Shown: positions 15,707 through 23,969 of the stretch, piece by piece
Layout: each line of letters opens with the position of its first letter
Position numbering within the stretch: position 1 is the stretch's first letter
Assembly: GCF_900091615.1 (NCBI RefSeq)
Contig: NZ_FMIA01000002.1
Coordinates: 868,001-932,000 of the forward strand
From: Micromonospora yangpuensis
Lineage (GTDB): Bacteria; Actinomycetota; Actinomycetes; Mycobacteriales; Micromonosporaceae
DNA length: 64,000 bases
Reading direction: 5' to 3'
The notes under the pieces: generated by a model
Seen by the model: only the letters and a program-made list of their open reading frames with translations
Databases searched by the model: none
What the model was told of the DNA's origin: nothing
Translations under genes and position numbers: made by a program

Positions 15707-16693
15707 ATGACCAGCACCCCCACCAACACGGCCGCACCAGCACCACTGGCACCCAGCGTCGCGAAGGTCCTCGCCGCGCTGCACCGCCTCGGCGAAGCCA
15801 CCGCCGCCGCCATCGCCACCGAAGCCGGCCTCGGCTACTCCACCACCACCCCGAAACTGCGCACCCTGGAAACCGCGGGACTGGCCGAGCCCAGCCGAAA
15901 CGACACCGGACGCAGCCTGTGGCGGCTGACCGACACCGGCCGCGCGCACGTCGAGCAGGGCGAGCACGACGAGCCCGCACCGGAATCCTCCACCTCAGAC
16001 GTGGACACAGTCACCACCGCCGCGGAACTCGAGCCACGCGGCGACGACACGCAGGTAGCCGGAGATGCCGCCGGGCAGGACCACGACGAGCAACCAGCCG
16101 CCGAGATTCCCGCCGACGGGCAGCCGGACGCCGCCCAGGAGCAAGCATCGCCGGCTGCTGGTGACGTCGAGGCCGCACCCGACGAGGCCGCTGAAGCCGA
16201 GGACACCGAAACCGACCACGGCGACGATGACGACCGCTCGACTGCCGACCCCGACGTGCCGGGCGCGACCGACGACACCGACCCGGCCACCGGAACGACG
16301 CCCGCAGCGAACGACACGGACGTCAGACCGGCCACACCGGATGGTGGCCCTGCCGGCGGGGCCACCGACAGCACCACGGGCGACCCCGCCCCGGAAGCAC
16401 CCGCCGCTACGCCGGCCACGGAGGCGGCGGGCGATTCGGCACAGCCCTCTACCCGGCGGGCGTCGGGCTCCCTGCGCGGCGCGGTCCTCGACATCCTCGA
16501 GGCCAACCCCGGCCAGCAGTACAAGGTCAGCGAGCTGTGCAAGCTGGTCGACCGGGCCAACGAGGGAACCGGCGCGAAGAAGGCCAGCGCGGGCGCGGTC
16601 CACAACGCCGCCGTGAAACTCGTCGGGACCGGGCGGGCGGTCCTGGCCGCCGAGAAACCCGCCACCTTCGCCCTCGCCGACACCACCGCCTGA
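15707..16693 (+). CDS. Two winged-helix domains joined by an acidic linker
   Basis: This encodes 328 aa. ATG 15707 is chosen because MTSTPTNTAA begins a coherent protein. Residues about 15-80 (VAKVLAALHRLGEATAAAIATEAGLGYSTT onward) form a winged helix similar to MarR/BlaI-type domains. Residues about 85-245 are an Asp/Glu/Thr/Pro-rich linker, probably disordered. Residues about 250-328 (SLRGAVLDILEANPGQQYKVSELCKLVDRA onward) form a second winged helix. Proteins of this shape occur on actinobacterial plasmids and may organise DNA or control genes of the element. No cofactor site is visible. Its target is unknown. Confidence 0.7.
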   Translation: MTSTPTNTAAPAPLAPSVAKVLAALHRLGEATAAAIATEAGLGYSTTTPKLRTLETAGLAEPSRNDTGRSLWRLTDTGRAHVEQGEHDEPAPESSTSDVDTVTTAAELEPRGDDTQVAGDAAGQDHDEQPAAEIPADGQPDAAQEQASPAAGDVEAAPDEAAEAEDTETDHGDDDDRSTADPDVPGATDDTDPATGTTPAANDTDVRPATPDGGPAGGATDSTTGDPAPEAPAATPATEAAGDSAQPSTRRASGSLRGAVLDILEANPGQQYKVSELCKLVDRANEGTGAKKASAGAVHNAAVKLVGTGRAVLAAEKPATFALADTTA

Positions 16694-16714
16694 ACGACCC
16701 CGCCAGCCGGTAGC

Positions 16715-16758
16715 CCGGGGGCGGGCGTCGAACTTCCCGGAACCACGCCCGCCCCCGG
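16715..16758 (+). terminator. Hairpin between the winged-helix and GGDEF genes
   Basis: Perfect 14-bp arms (CCGGGGGCGGGCGT at 16715-16728; complement at 16745-16758) enclose a 16-nt loop. It ends only 29 bp before the next start, so it may act as a terminator or as a leader element. Confidence 0.65.
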
Positions 16759-16787
16759 TGCTCCTTCACAGACAAGGAGCTCCCGAA

Positions 16788-17438
16788 GTGTCTCCCATCC
16801 TGACCTCGATCGTCACCGCAGCCGGTGGAATCCTCGCCGGTCTCGCCCTCGCCGCGGCGCTGCTCTGGCGCCAGCAGCAGGCGCTAACCCGCGCCCGCTA
16901 CGCCGCCGACCACGACGACACCACCGGCCTGCCCAACCGGCGGGCCCTGCTCGCCGCCCTCACCCGCGCCACACACGCCGATGCCCCGTTCGGGCTCGTC
17001 CTGCTCGACCTCGACGGCTTCAAAGCCGTCAACGACACCCTCGGCCACGAGGCCGGCAACGACGTCCTCACGGAGGTCGGCCGACGGCTGGCCGCCCTGC
17101 GAGGACCGGTGCGGCTCGCCGCGCGGCTGTCGGGCGACGAGTTCGCCCTGCTGGTCACCGGCGGCCCCGACGACGTGGCGGCCACCGCCCGCGCCGCCTG
17201 GCGGGCGGTCGGCCGCCACCCCGTCGACCTCGGCACGCACGCGGTGGCCTTGCGCGCCAGCGTCGGGCACACCAGCGCCGCCCTCGGCGTCAGCCCGCGC
17301 ACCCTGCTGCACCAGGCCGACATCGCCATGTACCAGGCCAAACAAACCGGAACCGGGGTCCACGGCGCCACCGCCACCACCGGCCACACCGGACCGCCGC
17401 CAGGTACCCGCCTGCGAGACCTGCGCCGCCGCCGCTGA
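16788..17438 (+). CDS. GGDEF-domain protein (diguanylate cyclase-like)
   Basis: This encodes 216 aa. GTG 16788 follows AAGGAG. A single N-terminal transmembrane helix (about 6-25) precedes a GGDEF domain with ADHDDTTGLPNRRALLAAL, LLDLDGFKAVNDTLGHEAGN and the signature ARLSGDEFALLV. The signature is SGDEF, a variant seen in active cyclases. The upstream RxxD inhibitory site is not evident. These enzymes make cyclic di-GMP from two GTP. There is no partner EAL domain nearby. On a mobile element it could influence development or pilus activity in the host; this is inference. Confidence 0.85.
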   Translation: MSPILTSIVTAAGGILAGLALAAALLWRQQQALTRARYAADHDDTTGLPNRRALLAALTRATHADAPFGLVLLDLDGFKAVNDTLGHEAGNDVLTEVGRRLAALRGPVRLAARLSGDEFALLVTGGPDDVAATARAAWRAVGRHPVDLGTHAVALRASVGHTSAALGVSPRTLLHQADIAMYQAKQTGTGVHGATATTGHTGPPPGTRLRDLRRRR

Positions 17439-17457
17439 CCGCTCACGGACACACCAA

Positions 17458-17493
17458 GAGGACCTCGCGCCCGTCGACGTGCGCGAGGTCCTC
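17458..17493 (+). terminator. Hairpin after the GGDEF gene
   Basis: Perfect 13-bp arms (GAGGACCTCGCGC at 17458-17470; complement at 17481-17493) with a 10-nt loop, 20 bp after the stop. Confidence 0.7.
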
Positions 17494-17578
17494 ACCGTGC
17501 CCCGCTCTTATCTGCCCAGCCCTGCTTTCCCTCTCCTCGGCGTCGGTCGCCGAGACCCCGTTAAGGAGCGCATCCGCC

Positions 17579-18061
17579 ATGAGTAGCCCCCACACGTTCA
17601 CCGTCGGCGACCGGGTGACCATCGACCCGACCGTGGCCCGCGCCAGCACCCGGGGCGTCACCTACCGCGTCACCCGGCTGCTGCCGGTCAACGTCATCGT
17701 CGAACCCGTCGACGGCGGCCGACCGGTGAAGGTCAACCCCACCTACCTACGGCCCGCCCCCACGGCGGACAGCACCACCACAACCGACAGCAGCAGCACC
17801 GGCGGCGGCACCCACAGCGGCGAGTGGACCATGAACCACGAGGCGCCGCTGCACCCGGGCACCCTCGTCACTGTCGCCGGCCCGGGCTGGAAGCAGCCTC
17901 CCGGCGAGCTGTACGTGGTGCTACGCGACACCGGGACCGGCCGCGTCTCCCTCGTCCCGCTCGGCGGCAACAACGGCCGCTACTGGCGCGGCGTCTCCCG
18001 CCACCTGCTCACCATCGTCGACCCCACCCGCGTACGCCTCGACTCCGAACAGACCACCTGA
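17579..18061 (+). CDS. Protein of unknown function with two SH3/KOW-like halves
   Basis: This encodes 160 aa, starting at ATG 17579 after TTAAGGAGCGC. The N-terminal half reads FTVGDRVTIDPTVARASTRG and ends KVNPTYLRPAP, a pattern typical of small beta-barrel (KOW/SH3-like) folds. A Thr/Ser-rich linker (about 62-82) joins a second half beginning HPGTLVTVAGPGWKQPPGELYVV, which has similar spacing. There is no signal peptide or catalytic motif. The fold suggestion is inference from the alternating pattern. It is flanked by hairpins on both sides and so is probably monocistronic. Confidence 0.6.
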   Translation: MSSPHTFTVGDRVTIDPTVARASTRGVTYRVTRLLPVNVIVEPVDGGRPVKVNPTYLRPAPTADSTTTTDSSSTGGGTHSGEWTMNHEAPLHPGTLVTVAGPGWKQPPGELYVVLRDTGTGRVSLVPLGGNNGRYWRGVSRHLLTIVDPTRVRLDSEQTT

Positions 18062-18079
18062 ACCACGACTTCACGCTGC

Positions 18080-18115
18080 CGTGTCGGGCGGGCAAGGTTC
18101 TGCCCGCCCGACACG
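18080..18115 (+). terminator. Hairpin after 17579-18061
   Basis: Perfect 15-bp arms (CGTGTCGGGCGGGCA at 18080-18094; complement at 18101-18115) with a 6-nt loop, 18 bp after the stop. Confidence 0.7.
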
Positions 18116-18256
18116 ACTTGACCTTCGTCGAGAGATGAGCGTCGATCAGCGCTGGCCGCCGGCCATCGTGCGGACATCAGCACTCCCAAGGGCTCCGACG
18201 CGAGTCGGGCGGCGACCGCGCATGCCCGCGATCCGCCGACCGAAGGGCCACCCGCC

Positions 18257-18703
18257 ATGGCACACCGCGCACAGCCCAAGGGCCGCAACCGGCGTCCCAG
18301 CGACCGCACCGCCGTACCGGACGACGTCACCGACAGGCTCCTGTGGGCCCTCGCGGTCGACGTCGCCGCCGCCCACCAACTCGGACCCGACGGCGCCTGC
18401 ACGAACCTGCAGTGCCGCGGGCAGCAGGGCCCCTGCTGGGCGCTGCGCACCGCCCGCCGCGCCGAACAACACGCCCGCCGCGCCCCTGCCACCCTCGCCC
18501 CGGCGCCCCCGCCGCCGTCGCCGCGCCCGGTCGGGGTCGTACGGGGACGCGCCCCCGTGCCCGCCCCGCCGCGCCGCTTCACCGGCTGGTTCACCCCCGC
18601 CCGCCCGCCGGCACCCCTGACACGGTCCGCGCCCGTACCGGACGCGGTGCCGCCTGAATCCCGCGTCTACCGGCATCCACCCGTGGCGGCGCTGGCCGCC
18701 TGA
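18257..18703 (+). CDS. Pro/Arg-rich protein of unknown function (148 aa)
   Basis: Starts at ATG 18257. Residues about 30-70 are the ordered part (a helix with LLWALAVDVAAAHQLG, then ACTNLQCRGQQGPC with three cysteines in 13 residues, then a helix rich in Ala and Arg). The Cys spacing could bind a metal, although a single cluster is weak evidence. The C-terminal half is low-complexity Pro/Arg/Ala. No family is recognised. The next gene begins 21 bp later, preceded by its own SD (GGAGGTG). Confidence 0.5.
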   Translation: MAHRAQPKGRNRRPSDRTAVPDDVTDRLLWALAVDVAAAHQLGPDGACTNLQCRGQQGPCWALRTARRAEQHARRAPATLAPAPPPPSPRPVGVVRGRAPVPAPPRRFTGWFTPARPPAPLTRSAPVPDAVPPESRVYRHPPVAALAA

Positions 18704-18724
18704 GCACGCACCTGGAGGTGCACA

Positions 18725-19917
18725 GTGAACTTCCTACCGAACGACACACTCGCCGGCTACGCCCGCACCGCCGTCGACCTGCGCACCCGCATGGTCGACT
18801 ACCACCGCAGCCCGCTCGCGGCGAAGTACCTGCAGGCGTTCTTCGGCAGCCGCCTCGCCAACCACTCCAGCCCCAGCCCAGCGGGCATGGCGAAGGTCCT
18901 CACCGCGGTGCGCGCCATCACCGCCAACCCGTGGCGGCACGGCGAGCCGTACGTCATCGCCCCCGCGATGACCGCGATCATCGCCGCCGCCGCGGCGGCC
19001 CTCGACCTGACCGGCGAGGTACTCCCCGCCGACATCGCCCCCGACGACGGCGGGGTGCTGTTCCTCCCCGAACCGATCTACCACCGCAACCTCCGCGGCG
19101 AGGTGTCCTCCATCGGTGCGATCACCTGGGCCCGCACCACCAACACCGGCAGCGGCCGGTCGTTCTGGGCCATCGCCGGCTGGGCCGACCACCACGACGC
19201 GCACGACCCGGCGGCCGTCCGCCGCCGGCAGCAGCTCGCCGACCGGCCCGACCTCGCCCGACAGTTCGGCCCCCTACGTGCTGACCGACTTCACCGAGAT
19301 CCCCATCGGCCAACCCGTCGACCCCCGCCCCGACCTGCCCGTCCTCGACGGAGACGACCATGACTGGGAACCGGCGCCCGACGGCCGGTTCTGCATCGAC
19401 GAGACCACCACCCCGATGCGGGCCTGCGCCGCTGCTGACCGACTTCACCGAGATCCCCATCGGCCAACCCGTCGACCCCCGCCCCGACCTGCCCGTCCTC
19501 GACGGAGACGACCATGACTGGGAACCGGCGCCCGACGGCCGGTTCTGCATCGACGAGACCACCACCCCGATGCGGGCCTGCGCCGCTATCGCCTACGCCT
19601 TCTGGCGAATTCAGGCCCAACCTCTGGCCACCGTCGCCGCCGCCCCCCTGGACCGCGCCGCCCGCCGCCGCGCCGTGCGCGCCAGCATCCGCCACGACAC
19701 CCGCGTGGTCATGCTGCGCCGCACCAGCCCTCTCGCCGAACCCACCGACGGCGAACCCAAGTGGCACTACCGGGTGCGGTTCGTTGTCCGCGGCCACTGG
19801 CGACGCCTCATCGACCGCGACGGCCACCCCTACCGCATCTGGATCAACGCCCACATCAAAGGCCCCGACGGGGCACCCCTGCTGCACGGCGAGAAAGTCG
19901 CCGTTCTCGCCCGCTGA
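18725..19917 (+). pseudogene. Broken gene of unknown function (frameshift plus tandem duplication)
   Basis: A good frame starts at GTG 18725 (MNFLPNDTLAGYARTAVDLR) and is coherent to about 19270, then turns into Arg/Pro-rich nonsense and stops at 19363. The natural continuation (YVLTDFTEIPIGQPVDPRPD) is in another frame; deleting one C from the C-run at 19270-19274 would join them. The following segment is then duplicated by 154 bp, which shifts frame again. The C-terminal part (IAYAFWRIQAQPL to GEKVAVLAR) runs in the third frame to the stop at 19917. With both lesions removed, a single protein of about 346 aa would result. No known domain is recognised. The lesions are either real decay or an assembly/sequencing error. 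Confidence 0.7.
19280..19587 (+). repeat. Perfect tandem duplication, 2 x 154 bp
   Basis: Units 19280-19433 and 19434-19587 are identical at every base by eye. 154 is not a multiple of 3, so the duplication shifts the reading frame of the gene it lies in. Confidence 0.9.
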
Positions 19918-19932
19918 TTCCCTGCAACCCGC

Positions 19933-19976
19933 CGAAGGCCGCGCGACGCCCCCTCCACGGGCCCGCGCGGCCTTCG
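19933..19976 (+). terminator. Hairpin before the wall-hydrolase gene
   Basis: Perfect 13-bp arms (CGAAGGCCGCGCG at 19933-19945; complement at 19964-19976) with an 18-nt loop. It starts 15 bp after the broken gene and ends 47 bp before the next start. Confidence 0.7.
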
Positions 19977-20023
19977 CCGTCCCCGCCCACCACCCGGCCA
20001 CCGCTCTGAAGGAGTGACCAGTC

Positions 20024-21100
20024 ATGACCACCCGCGTGCTGTCCGGGATCACCGTCGCGGTCGTCGGCGTCCTGCTGCTGTGCTCCGGACTGGCCACCAC
20101 CCTGATCTTCGGCGGCGGCACCGGCGCCGCCGCGTGTGCCGCGATCGCCAGCGTCACGCCCACCGCACCGTCGGCGACGCGCAGCCCCGCCTCGGGCGGG
20201 ATCGGTCCGATCGGTGACTGGAGCACCGAGCAGGTCGGCAACGCCGCCACCATCACCGCCGTCGGCATGCGTCTCGGCGTCCCGCCCCGCGGCTGGGTCA
20301 TCGCCGTGGCCACCGCGATGCAGGAATCCTCGCTGATCAACACCCCGGGTGGGGACCGCGACTCGGTCGGCCTGTTCCAACAGCGGCCCTCCCAGGGCTG
20401 GGGCACCCCCGAGCAGCTACAGGACCCGCAGTACGCGGCGACGAAGTTCTACCAGAAGTTGCAGGCCGTCGACGGCTGGCAGGCGATGGCGCTGACCGAG
20501 GCCGCCCAGGCGGTGCAGCGGTCGGCCTACCCGGACGCCTACGCCAGGTGGGAACCCGACGCCACCCGCATCGTCACCGCCCTGACCGGGGTCACCGCCG
20601 GCCTGGCCACCTGCGGCGTGACCGTCAGCGCGCAGGGCTGGACCCAACCGGTGCACGCAGACGTCGGCTCCGGTTTCCGCACCGAGGACCGTCCCGGGCA
20701 CGACGGCGTCGACCTGATCGTGGGCAAGGGCACCCCGATCCACGCCGCGTCCGCCGGCACCGTCACCGTCGTGCGCTGCAACGCCGTCGACGTGCGCACC
20801 GGCGCGGGCTGGGGCTGCGACCGCGACGGCGACCCCGCTCTCACCCGCGGCTGCGGCTGGTACGTCGACATCACCCACCCCGGTGGGGTGATCACCCGCT
20901 ACTGCCACATGCTCACCCACCCCTCCGTCGCCGAGGGCCAACAGGTCGCGGCCGGTGACGTCATCGGCGTCTCCGGCAGCTCCGGCCACTCGTCCGGACC
21001 GCACCTGCACTTCGAGGTCCACCTCGGTGACCACACCTCCGCCACAGCCGTCGACCCGGTCGGCTTCATGGCCTCCGTCGGCGCGCCCCTCAACCAGTAG
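20024..21100 (+). CDS. Cell-wall hydrolase: lysozyme-like plus M23 peptidase
   Basis: This encodes 358 aa. ATG 20024 follows GAAGGAG. A membrane anchor or signal sequence lies at about residues 8-30. Residues about 70-175 form a lysozyme-like region, with WVIAVATAMQESSLIN carrying the likely catalytic Glu, followed by SVGLFQQRPSQGWGT. Residues about 205-350 form an M23 metallopeptidase domain with GHDGVDLIV (first His/Asp zinc ligands) and HLHFEVHL (HxH motif). Such two-domain enzymes open the peptidoglycan for type IV secretion channels in Gram-positive bacteria (VirB1/TrwN-like role). It is 10 kb from the secretion operon but fits the conjugation set. Confidence 0.85.
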   Translation: MTTRVLSGITVAVVGVLLLCSGLATTLIFGGGTGAAACAAIASVTPTAPSATRSPASGGIGPIGDWSTEQVGNAATITAVGMRLGVPPRGWVIAVATAMQESSLINTPGGDRDSVGLFQQRPSQGWGTPEQLQDPQYAATKFYQKLQAVDGWQAMALTEAAQAVQRSAYPDAYARWEPDATRIVTALTGVTAGLATCGVTVSAQGWTQPVHADVGSGFRTEDRPGHDGVDLIVGKGTPIHAASAGTVTVVRCNAVDVRTGAGWGCDRDGDPALTRGCGWYVDITHPGGVITRYCHMLTHPSVAEGQQVAAGDVIGVSGSSGHSSGPHLHFEVHLGDHTSATAVDPVGFMASVGAPLNQ

Positions 21101-21146
21101 TCGCCATCGCGAACGCCGGCGGCGGCTGCGTGATCCACCCCCAGCT

Positions 21147-21177
21147 CGGTGGTCGGCCCACCCCGGGACGACCACCG
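21147..21177 (+). terminator. Hairpin after the wall-hydrolase gene
   Basis: 9-bp arms CGGTGGTCG (21147-21155) and complement (21169-21177) with a 13-nt loop; ends 38 bp before the next start. Confidence 0.45.
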
Positions 21178-21214
21178 CAACCCACATCCACACAACCCTG
21201 AGGAGGAAAAGCCC

Positions 21215-21880
21215 GTGAGCACACCCACGCTCATCGGTGTCGCCGCGTTCCGCGGCAGGTACACCGCCCGCTTGATCCAGTTCGGCGAGGATCCGCAGGT
21301 TCTGGTGCCGCTGCTGCGCCGGATCTGGACCGACACGTTCAGCCGTGACACCGGCGCCATGGCCGCCGCGCTGCTGGCCCACGACTGGTGGTCCCTCGCC
21401 GTCAACCCCAAGCCCCGCCGCTGGGACCAGCAGCGGCCCGTACCGGGCCTGGGCCATCCCGCCGACAACGACACCATCCGGCGCGGCGCGCTGCGCGAGG
21501 ACGTCGGTGGGGCCCTCGAGTGGCTGTACCTGCTGCACCTCGATCAGCGGCGGCTGGTGGTGTACGAGGCGACGGTCCACGGCCGCTGGCTGCGGCACAG
21601 CGCCCACCACCTCGACCCCGCCGATGAACTGTTCATCACCGAACCCGCCGACGACGGCGGCGGCCCGGAGATGACGGTGTGCACCGTCTGCGGCGCGGTC
21701 GACGAGATCGACCACGTCGAGGTGCCGTCCATGGCCGGCTACGGCTACGACACCGCCACCAGCTGCACCCGCTGCGGCTCCTCGGTCGCCACCGACCCGA
21801 TGTTCGGCGACCACGTCACCCGCAAGCCCTGGCCGCCGCACAACCCCACGACGGGTGACGCGACGGGTAGCGCCCGATGA
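21215..21880 (+). CDS. Protein of unknown function with a zinc-ribbon-like C-terminus
   Basis: This encodes 221 aa. GTG 21215 is preceded by GAGGAGG. The N-terminal two thirds are soluble mixed alpha/beta with several Trp residues (LLAHDWWSLAVNPKPRRWDQ). Near the C-terminus, CTVC (about 152-155) and CTRC (about 183-186) are spaced like a zinc ribbon, separated by an acidic segment. This suggests a small metal-binding module that could contact nucleic acid. The stop overlaps a possible ATG at 21877 of the next gene. The family was not recognised. Confidence 0.65.
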   Translation: MSTPTLIGVAAFRGRYTARLIQFGEDPQVLVPLLRRIWTDTFSRDTGAMAAALLAHDWWSLAVNPKPRRWDQQRPVPGLGHPADNDTIRRGALREDVGGALEWLYLLHLDQRRLVVYEATVHGRWLRHSAHHLDPADELFITEPADDGGGPEMTVCTVCGAVDEIDHVEVPSMAGYGYDTATSCTRCGSSVATDPMFGDHVTRKPWPPHNPTTGDATGSAR

Positions 21881-21954
21881 ACACACCCGACCCCACGCCG
21901 TCGCCGCCCACCAGCGGCAGCGATGGCCCGTCCACTCGCCGATCGGAGACCACC

Positions 21955-23046
21955 ATGAGCTACCAGCCTGGCCAGCGCGTCGCGCTGGTCCACACCAGCG
22001 ACCCACATACCCGGCTGCGTGCCGGCGACACCGGCACCGTCCGCCGCCACGACCAGCGGCAGAACATCGTCGAGGTCGCCTGGGACAGCGGCTCGACGCT
22101 GTCGATGTGCCTCGACGACGGCGACCGCATCGCACCAGCCACCACCCCGCCGCCCACCGGCGATCCGGTCGCCGAGGCCACCGAATGGGCCGCCGCGCTG
22201 CGGCGCATGCGGGCCGCCGGCACCGAGGCCGGCCAAACCGCCGCCGAGTGGTGGGCGCAGGACACCATCGGCGCCCGAGCCAGCGGCGACACCCGCCTGA
22301 CCGCCCGCCGGATCCTGGCCGGCATCCACGACGGCGATCCCGCCGTCCTCGACACGTTGCCCCACTTCTTCTCGGCTGGAGACTCGGTCGATGCCGCCGG
22401 GTGGGAGCTGTTCGCCGACGCCACCGGCGATGTCTCCGGCTGGTTCGGGCTGCGCATCCAGCAGCGCGACGAGGCGATGACCGTCTACCGCGACGCCTTC
22501 GCCACCGTCGCCGAAGAGCGTGTCGCCGACCTGTGTCACCTCGCGGCCAGCCCCACCGGCCGCGACGTGTCCCACCTGCACCCCGACCGGGTGCACCTCG
22601 GCGACGTCGGCGTGTTCTCGGGCGAGTGGGCAATGACCGCCGGCCCGGACGGCGATGACCGCTTCGAGATCGGCTTCGCCGGCACTCTGATCGACCACTG
22701 GAACGGGTGGGCGGTGTTCTCCTGCACTCGCCCGGTGGCGGAGGCGATCGTCGCCGACCAGTACCGGCTCCGCGACCAGCACTGCCGCAGCCTGCGCGAG
22801 CAGGGCGTACCGGAGGACGACCTGGATCGCCGGGTCGACGCGGATCTGGCCGACCTGTCCTTCGACGGAGACGTCCTCGTCGCCGACCAGCGCGCACTGT
22901 CCGACGATCCGGAAGCCATCGAGCGCGTCGCCCCGGACGGTGACGGCCGGTACGTGGTGATGGGCCGCAGTTGGTGCTGGGAGGCCGTCGACCCGTACGC
23001 CTGCGACCGGATCGTCGGCGACCTGCCCGACCCGAACCAGGCATAG
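21955..23046 (+). CDS. DUF4314-containing protein
   Basis: This encodes 363 aa from ATG 21955, which has GGAG 8 bp upstream and starts exactly where the recognisable domain begins. An alternative ATG at 21877 overlaps the previous stop and would add 26 disordered residues. Residues 1-60 (YQPGQRVALVHTSDPHTRLRAGDTGTV, then DSGSTLSMCLDDGDRI) match DUF4314, a small beta-barrel domain common on actinobacterial mobile elements. The remaining ~300 residues are acidic and helical with no named domain; an internal stretch FGLRIQQRDEAMTVYRDAFA looks like an amphipathic helix. The function is unknown. Confidence 0.75.
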   Translation: MSYQPGQRVALVHTSDPHTRLRAGDTGTVRRHDQRQNIVEVAWDSGSTLSMCLDDGDRIAPATTPPPTGDPVAEATEWAAALRRMRAAGTEAGQTAAEWWAQDTIGARASGDTRLTARRILAGIHDGDPAVLDTLPHFFSAGDSVDAAGWELFADATGDVSGWFGLRIQQRDEAMTVYRDAFATVAEERVADLCHLAASPTGRDVSHLHPDRVHLGDVGVFSGEWAMTAGPDGDDRFEIGFAGTLIDHWNGWAVFSCTRPVAEAIVADQYRLRDQHCRSLREQGVPEDDLDRRVDADLADLSFDGDVLVADQRALSDDPEAIERVAPDGDGRYVVMGRSWCWEAVDPYACDRIVGDLPDPNQA

Positions 23047-23148
23047 GCCGGGCCCCCGACCAAGGTCGCGCCACGTCACCCGAAGCCGAGCCCTCTCCGG
23101 CAGCGGCACACCACCACGACAGGTAGGACCAACAGGAAGGAAGACCAC

Positions 23149-23622
23149 GTGACCATCCGTACTCAAGAGGAGATCGTCACCCGGGTCTGGGCTCTCCGGG
23201 CCAACCGACAGGACATCCTCGGCTTTCGGGAGGAGGTGCTCGTGGAGGCACTCGACCTCGACCACGCCCGCCAGGTCATCACCCCCCGACACCCGGTTGA
23301 GTGGGCCCAGCGGGTCGACCACGAGACCTACGCCCGGGAATACCTCGAGTTCGCCATCGGGAAGATCCTCGACCACCGGGGCAACTCGGCGAGCCGGTCG
23401 GTGGACAAGCTAAGCGAACTCGCCTGGCTCCTCGGCCGCGACGACATCGTGGCGGCGATGGACCACGCCGGCTACCCGATGTACGGGGCGCCCAAGGTCA
23501 GGGCGTTCGCCGACGGGTTCGGCTGGCCGTTCCTCGACTGCGACGACGGGCTGGCCCTGGCCCGGATGGCCGACGGTCAGCAGTGCGACCCGCAGGGCTG
23601 TGAACGGGGCTGCGCCGACTGA
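23149..23622 (+). CDS. Protein of unknown function (157 aa)
   Basis: GTG 23149 follows AGGAAGGAAGACC. The protein is soluble, mostly helical, begins MTIRTQEEIVTRVWALRANR and ends in a Cys cluster (QQCDPQGCERGCAD). Segment SVDKLSELAWLLGRDDIVAAMDHAGYPMYG resembles helical repeats seen in proteins of unknown function from actinomycetes. It is alone between 100-bp and 350-bp gaps. No catalytic motif seen. Confidence 0.6.
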   Translation: MTIRTQEEIVTRVWALRANRQDILGFREEVLVEALDLDHARQVITPRHPVEWAQRVDHETYAREYLEFAIGKILDHRGNSASRSVDKLSELAWLLGRDDIVAAMDHAGYPMYGAPKVRAFADGFGWPFLDCDDGLALARMADGQQCDPQGCERGCAD

Positions 23623-23915
23623 CCACGACCTGGCCACCGGCCCAGCTCCCGACCTTCGACGTGCCCGCGTAGACAGCCGGCACGTCAGCATCCCGCGCCC
23701 CGCACCAATTCGACTTGATCGATTGGGCGGTGGGGCGTTCCATCGTCGGCGCAGACACCGCCCGCGCGGCGTCGACACCGACCAGCACGCACCGGCGGCG
23801 ACCCACCTGTCGCCGTGATTCTTCTGCACCACCGGGGTGTGGTCGCCCACCCGCCCGGCCCGACCAGGCCGGCACGGGGTTGGCCCCACCCGTCTCCGCT
23901 GTGCGGTACCCACCG
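23623..23915. other. Intergenic region, nothing recognised
   Basis: About 290 bp before the hairpin at 23916 with no supported frame. Several overlapping frames exist here but none has an SD sequence or coherent composition. Confidence 0.4.
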
Positions 23916-23943
23916 CCCGCGCACCCGGAGACGGGTGCGCGGG
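23916..23943 (+). terminator. Stable hairpin just before the MoxR-type gene
   Basis: Perfect 12-bp arms (CCCGCGCACCCG at 23916-23927; complement at 23932-23943) capped by a GAGA tetraloop (a GNRA loop), ending 26 bp before ATG 23970. A leader hairpin or attenuator is as likely as a terminator. Confidence 0.65.
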
Positions 23944-23969
23944 CTCGACCTTGGAATCGAGGCATCACC

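Noticed and set aside
20417..23074. Minus-strand open frame of 885 codons
   Set aside because: Antisense to three well-supported genes; the protein is Arg/Gly/Pro-rich and lacks an SD. Typical high-GC shadow frame.
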